From Bacteriovorax sp. UBA1852 (GTDB lineage Bacteria > Bdellovibrionota > Bacteriovoracia > Bacteriovoracales > Bacteriovoracaceae), in contig DDIK01000164.1 in NCBI GenBank assembly GCA_002338505.1, forward strand, positions 1 to 17,447: a DNA stretch of 17,447 nucleotides. Reading direction: 5' to 3'. Under the pieces are notes generated by a model. It saw nothing but the letters and a program-made list of their open reading frames with translations, did no database searches and had not been told where the DNA came from. This document shows positions 15,991 to 17,447 of the stretch, in pieces (position 1 is the stretch's first letter; each line of letters begins with the position of its first letter). Both the position numbers and the translations under genes were made by a program.

Positions 15991-16584
15991 ATGAAAAAAT
16001 TAGTTAACTCCTTGAAGACTTCTTTACTCGTTATGTGGTTTGTAGTTTTAGTCGGATCATCACTTATGTTTGGTATTTGGCATTACTCCGACTTTGCCAA
16101 AGCGAGAAGCGTCTCCTCGCTTAAGTTCAGTCAGGACAATAATTGGCAGATTATTCACTTCATAGGTGGAGAATGTAAATGTTCAGAGTTTCTAACTGAA
16201 TATCTCGAAAAAAGAGGTCCCAGCGATGAGTTCTCCGAAAAAATTGTCATATTTGATGATTTAGAAGATAAAAAAAGTTTTTATCAGAGACTCAGTAAAA
16301 AAGGATTCAATGTTTATAAACGAGATTACGATAAGACAAGCAATGAAAATAAACCTGAAGGGATACCTCTACTTGTCATAGCAAGTCCTGAAGGTGACGT
16401 AAAATATGAAGGTGGATATTCTGATAAAATGCTAAATCCTTTTTCTAAGATAAAAGACCTTGAACTTGCTAAGTCTCATAAAAATAATGAGAAAGACATT
16501 AAAACACTTCCCGCATACGGATGTTACTTGTCGAAGAAATATAAGAAATGGCTAGATCCTGTAGGCTTAAAATACAATGATTAA
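15991..16584 (+). CDS. Membrane-anchored thioredoxin-like protein with CxC motif
   Basis: 197 residues. One membrane segment at about 11-31 anchors the N-terminus, leaving the rest probably periplasmic. A thioredoxin-like fold is suggested by NWQIIHFIGGECKCS (Cys62 and Cys64, CxC where thioredoxins have CxxC, then a helix FLTEYLEKR) and by GIPLLVIASPEGDVKYEGGY at about 124-143, where Pro126 sits as the cis-proline and GG follows as in redoxins. A third Cys178 lies in the tail motif AYGCYLSKKYKKWLDPVGLKY, which looks conserved by its density of aromatic, Gly and Cys residues. It is likely a thiol oxidoreductase or redox sensor, but CxC could also bind metal. The chemoreceptor gene starts 13 bases after its stop, so the two are almost surely co-transcribed. 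It may also be read through from the peptidase gene 36 bases upstream. The ribosome site is weak (GGA 3 bases ahead). Confidence 0.8.
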   Translation: MKKLVNSLKTSLLVMWFVVLVGSSLMFGIWHYSDFAKARSVSSLKFSQDNNWQIIHFIGGECKCSEFLTEYLEKRGPSDEFSEKIVIFDDLEDKKSFYQRLSKKGFNVYKRDYDKTSNENKPEGIPLLVIASPEGDVKYEGGYSDKMLNPFSKIKDLELAKSHKNNEKDIKTLPAYGCYLSKKYKKWLDPVGLKYND

Positions 16585-16597
16585 TGAAGGAAAATAA

Positions 16598-17447
16598 ATG
16601 AATGAATTAAGAGAGAAACATAATAAAATGACGGCTAAAGTCTCACTTATTGTGCTTGCCCTGCATATCCCGGTATTTCTTGGCATGACACACTACTTCA
16701 AGACTGAGCTAAGTGTTGCCCTAGGTCTTACAGGCTTTGTCTTTCTAGGTCCACTAGTCATGTACTTTCTTAAGCCCACAAGTAAAATTACACAGCATGT
16801 GAATGCCGTTGCTATTATGGCCTACTCAGGAATACTTATTCATCTCGGACGTGGGATGATTGAGATGCACTTTCATATTTTTAGCTTCCTGTCTTTTGTT
16901 GCACTCTTTGGCAATTGGCATATCGTTGTTTCAGCTGTGGCCTTTATAGCTGTTCACCATATCGGTTTATTCTTTCTCCTACCATCAAGCCTTTTTAATT
17001 ATGAAGCATCCTTTACCATAGTTATTGTTCATGCACTCTTTGCCATTATAACGGGTATCTTTGCAGGAATATTGGCAAAGAAGATTGGTGATATAATTGA
17101 AGTTCAGGGAACGACATTAGTTGAGTTAAAGAAAGTCAGTGAAAAAAATGAAAAGTTAAGTCTAGAGCTTAAAAGCGCCTCTGAGGACTTAGGAAAAGGC
17201 TCGGAGAGACAGGCATCAGGAATTCAAGAGACGGTGACATCGCTTGATGAAATATCAGCTATGGCAGAATCCAATCTAACAAAAATGAGACAAGCTAAAG
17301 ATAGTTCAGAAGAGAATTATGAGCAAGCTCACAACGGACAACAATTTATTAAACAGGTTACGAACTCAATTGGTGAAGTAAGAGAGAACAATAACAATCT
17401 TGTAGAAGTCTCTAATAAAAACGCTCAAGAGATGCAGAAGATTATTG
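16598..17447 (+). CDS. Methyl-accepting chemotaxis protein with His-rich membrane sensor, 3'-truncated
   Basis: 283 residues are visible; the gene runs off the window. AAGGA lies 6 bases before the ATG. About five hydrophobic segments (roughly 14-32, 38-58, 68-87, 97-127, 138-160) form the sensor with no large periplasmic loop. It carries histidines in GMIEMHFHIFSF (His91, His93), NWHIV (His108), AVHHIGLF (His120, 121), plus His82 and His145. The EMHFH and HH motifs recur in receptors and diguanylate cyclases with this kind of integral sensor, where they could bind heme, copper or another ligand (inference). No HAMP is seen; from about 175 a long coiled coil begins (KNEKLSLELKSASEDLG, then ETVTSLDEISAMAESNL), the methylation helix region of an MCP. 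The CheA/CheW-binding tip lies beyond the window. Confidence 0.9.
   Translation, partial: MNELREKHNKMTAKVSLIVLALHIPVFLGMTHYFKTELSVALGLTGFVFLGPLVMYFLKPTSKITQHVNAVAIMAYSGILIHLGRGMIEMHFHIFSFLSFVALFGNWHIVVSAVAFIAVHHIGLFFLLPSSLFNYEASFTIVIVHALFAIITGIFAGILAKKIGDIIEVQGTTLVELKKVSEKNEKLSLELKSASEDLGKGSERQASGIQETVTSLDEISAMAESNLTKMRQAKDSSEENYEQAHNGQQFIKQVTNSIGEVRENNNNLVEVSNKNAQEMQKII

Overview
The window is AT-rich (by eye roughly 35-38% G+C), gene-dense DNA that looks like the chromosome of a Gram-negative bacterium of the Bdellovibrionota, most like the Bacteriovorax/Halobacteriovorax side. This placement is inference from gene content. The content includes a TIGR02147/DUF4423-type protein (a family expanded in Bdellovibrio-like bacteria and Fibrobacter), very large surface lipoproteins, FecR-context fibronectin-like proteins paired with a LysM protein, and a 4-TM chemoreceptor. 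There is no phage, plasmid, CRISPR or intact insertion sequence.

Layout. 1-1967: a 5'-truncated fibronectin-type-III-like protein, coupled by a TAATG overlap to a secreted LysM protein with a beta-rich, possibly outer-membrane C-terminus. 2028-2459: a stand-alone CheY-like receiver with a better GTG start than the longest reading frame suggests, ended by a palindromic terminator. 2716-5853: a 1045-residue lipoprotein with Ig-like domains, a parallel beta-helix and Asp/Cys-rich tail motifs. 5862-7240 (minus): a START-like lipid-binding protein followed by a zinc-ribbon SAM methyltransferase, again joined by TAATG. 7336-7414: tRNA-Cys(GCA) with its own promoter and strong terminator. 7456-7862: about 400 bp without a convincing gene. 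7863-10652: a BspA-type lipoprotein with a PKD-like domain and about 24 tandem 26-residue repeats. 10653-11072: about 420 bp without a convincing gene. 11073-12631 (minus): a secreted 4-Cys protein and a TIGR02147-like regulator. 12906-13526: another secreted 4-Cys protein with a strong terminator. 13676-15955: an S9 serine peptidase with a visible triad. 15991-17447: a membrane-anchored thioredoxin-like protein with a CxC motif, directly followed by a chemoreceptor (cut by the window end) whose membrane sensor is rich in histidines.

How the genes relate. Most of the window encodes the cell envelope and its surface: at least eight products carry export signals or membrane segments, and two are giant repeat-built lipoproteins likely to face outward. 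This suits an organism that binds prey, particles or polymers. Signalling is represented by the CheY-like receiver, the TIGR02147 regulator and the chemoreceptor. The best candidate for an undescribed system is the last pair, thioredoxin-like CxC protein plus His-rich chemoreceptor, which could be a redox- or metal-responsive taxis module (inference). Several genes lack Shine-Dalgarno sequences. Two of them have -10-like hexamers placed so that transcription would start at or next to the ATG, which raises the possibility of leaderless mRNAs here.
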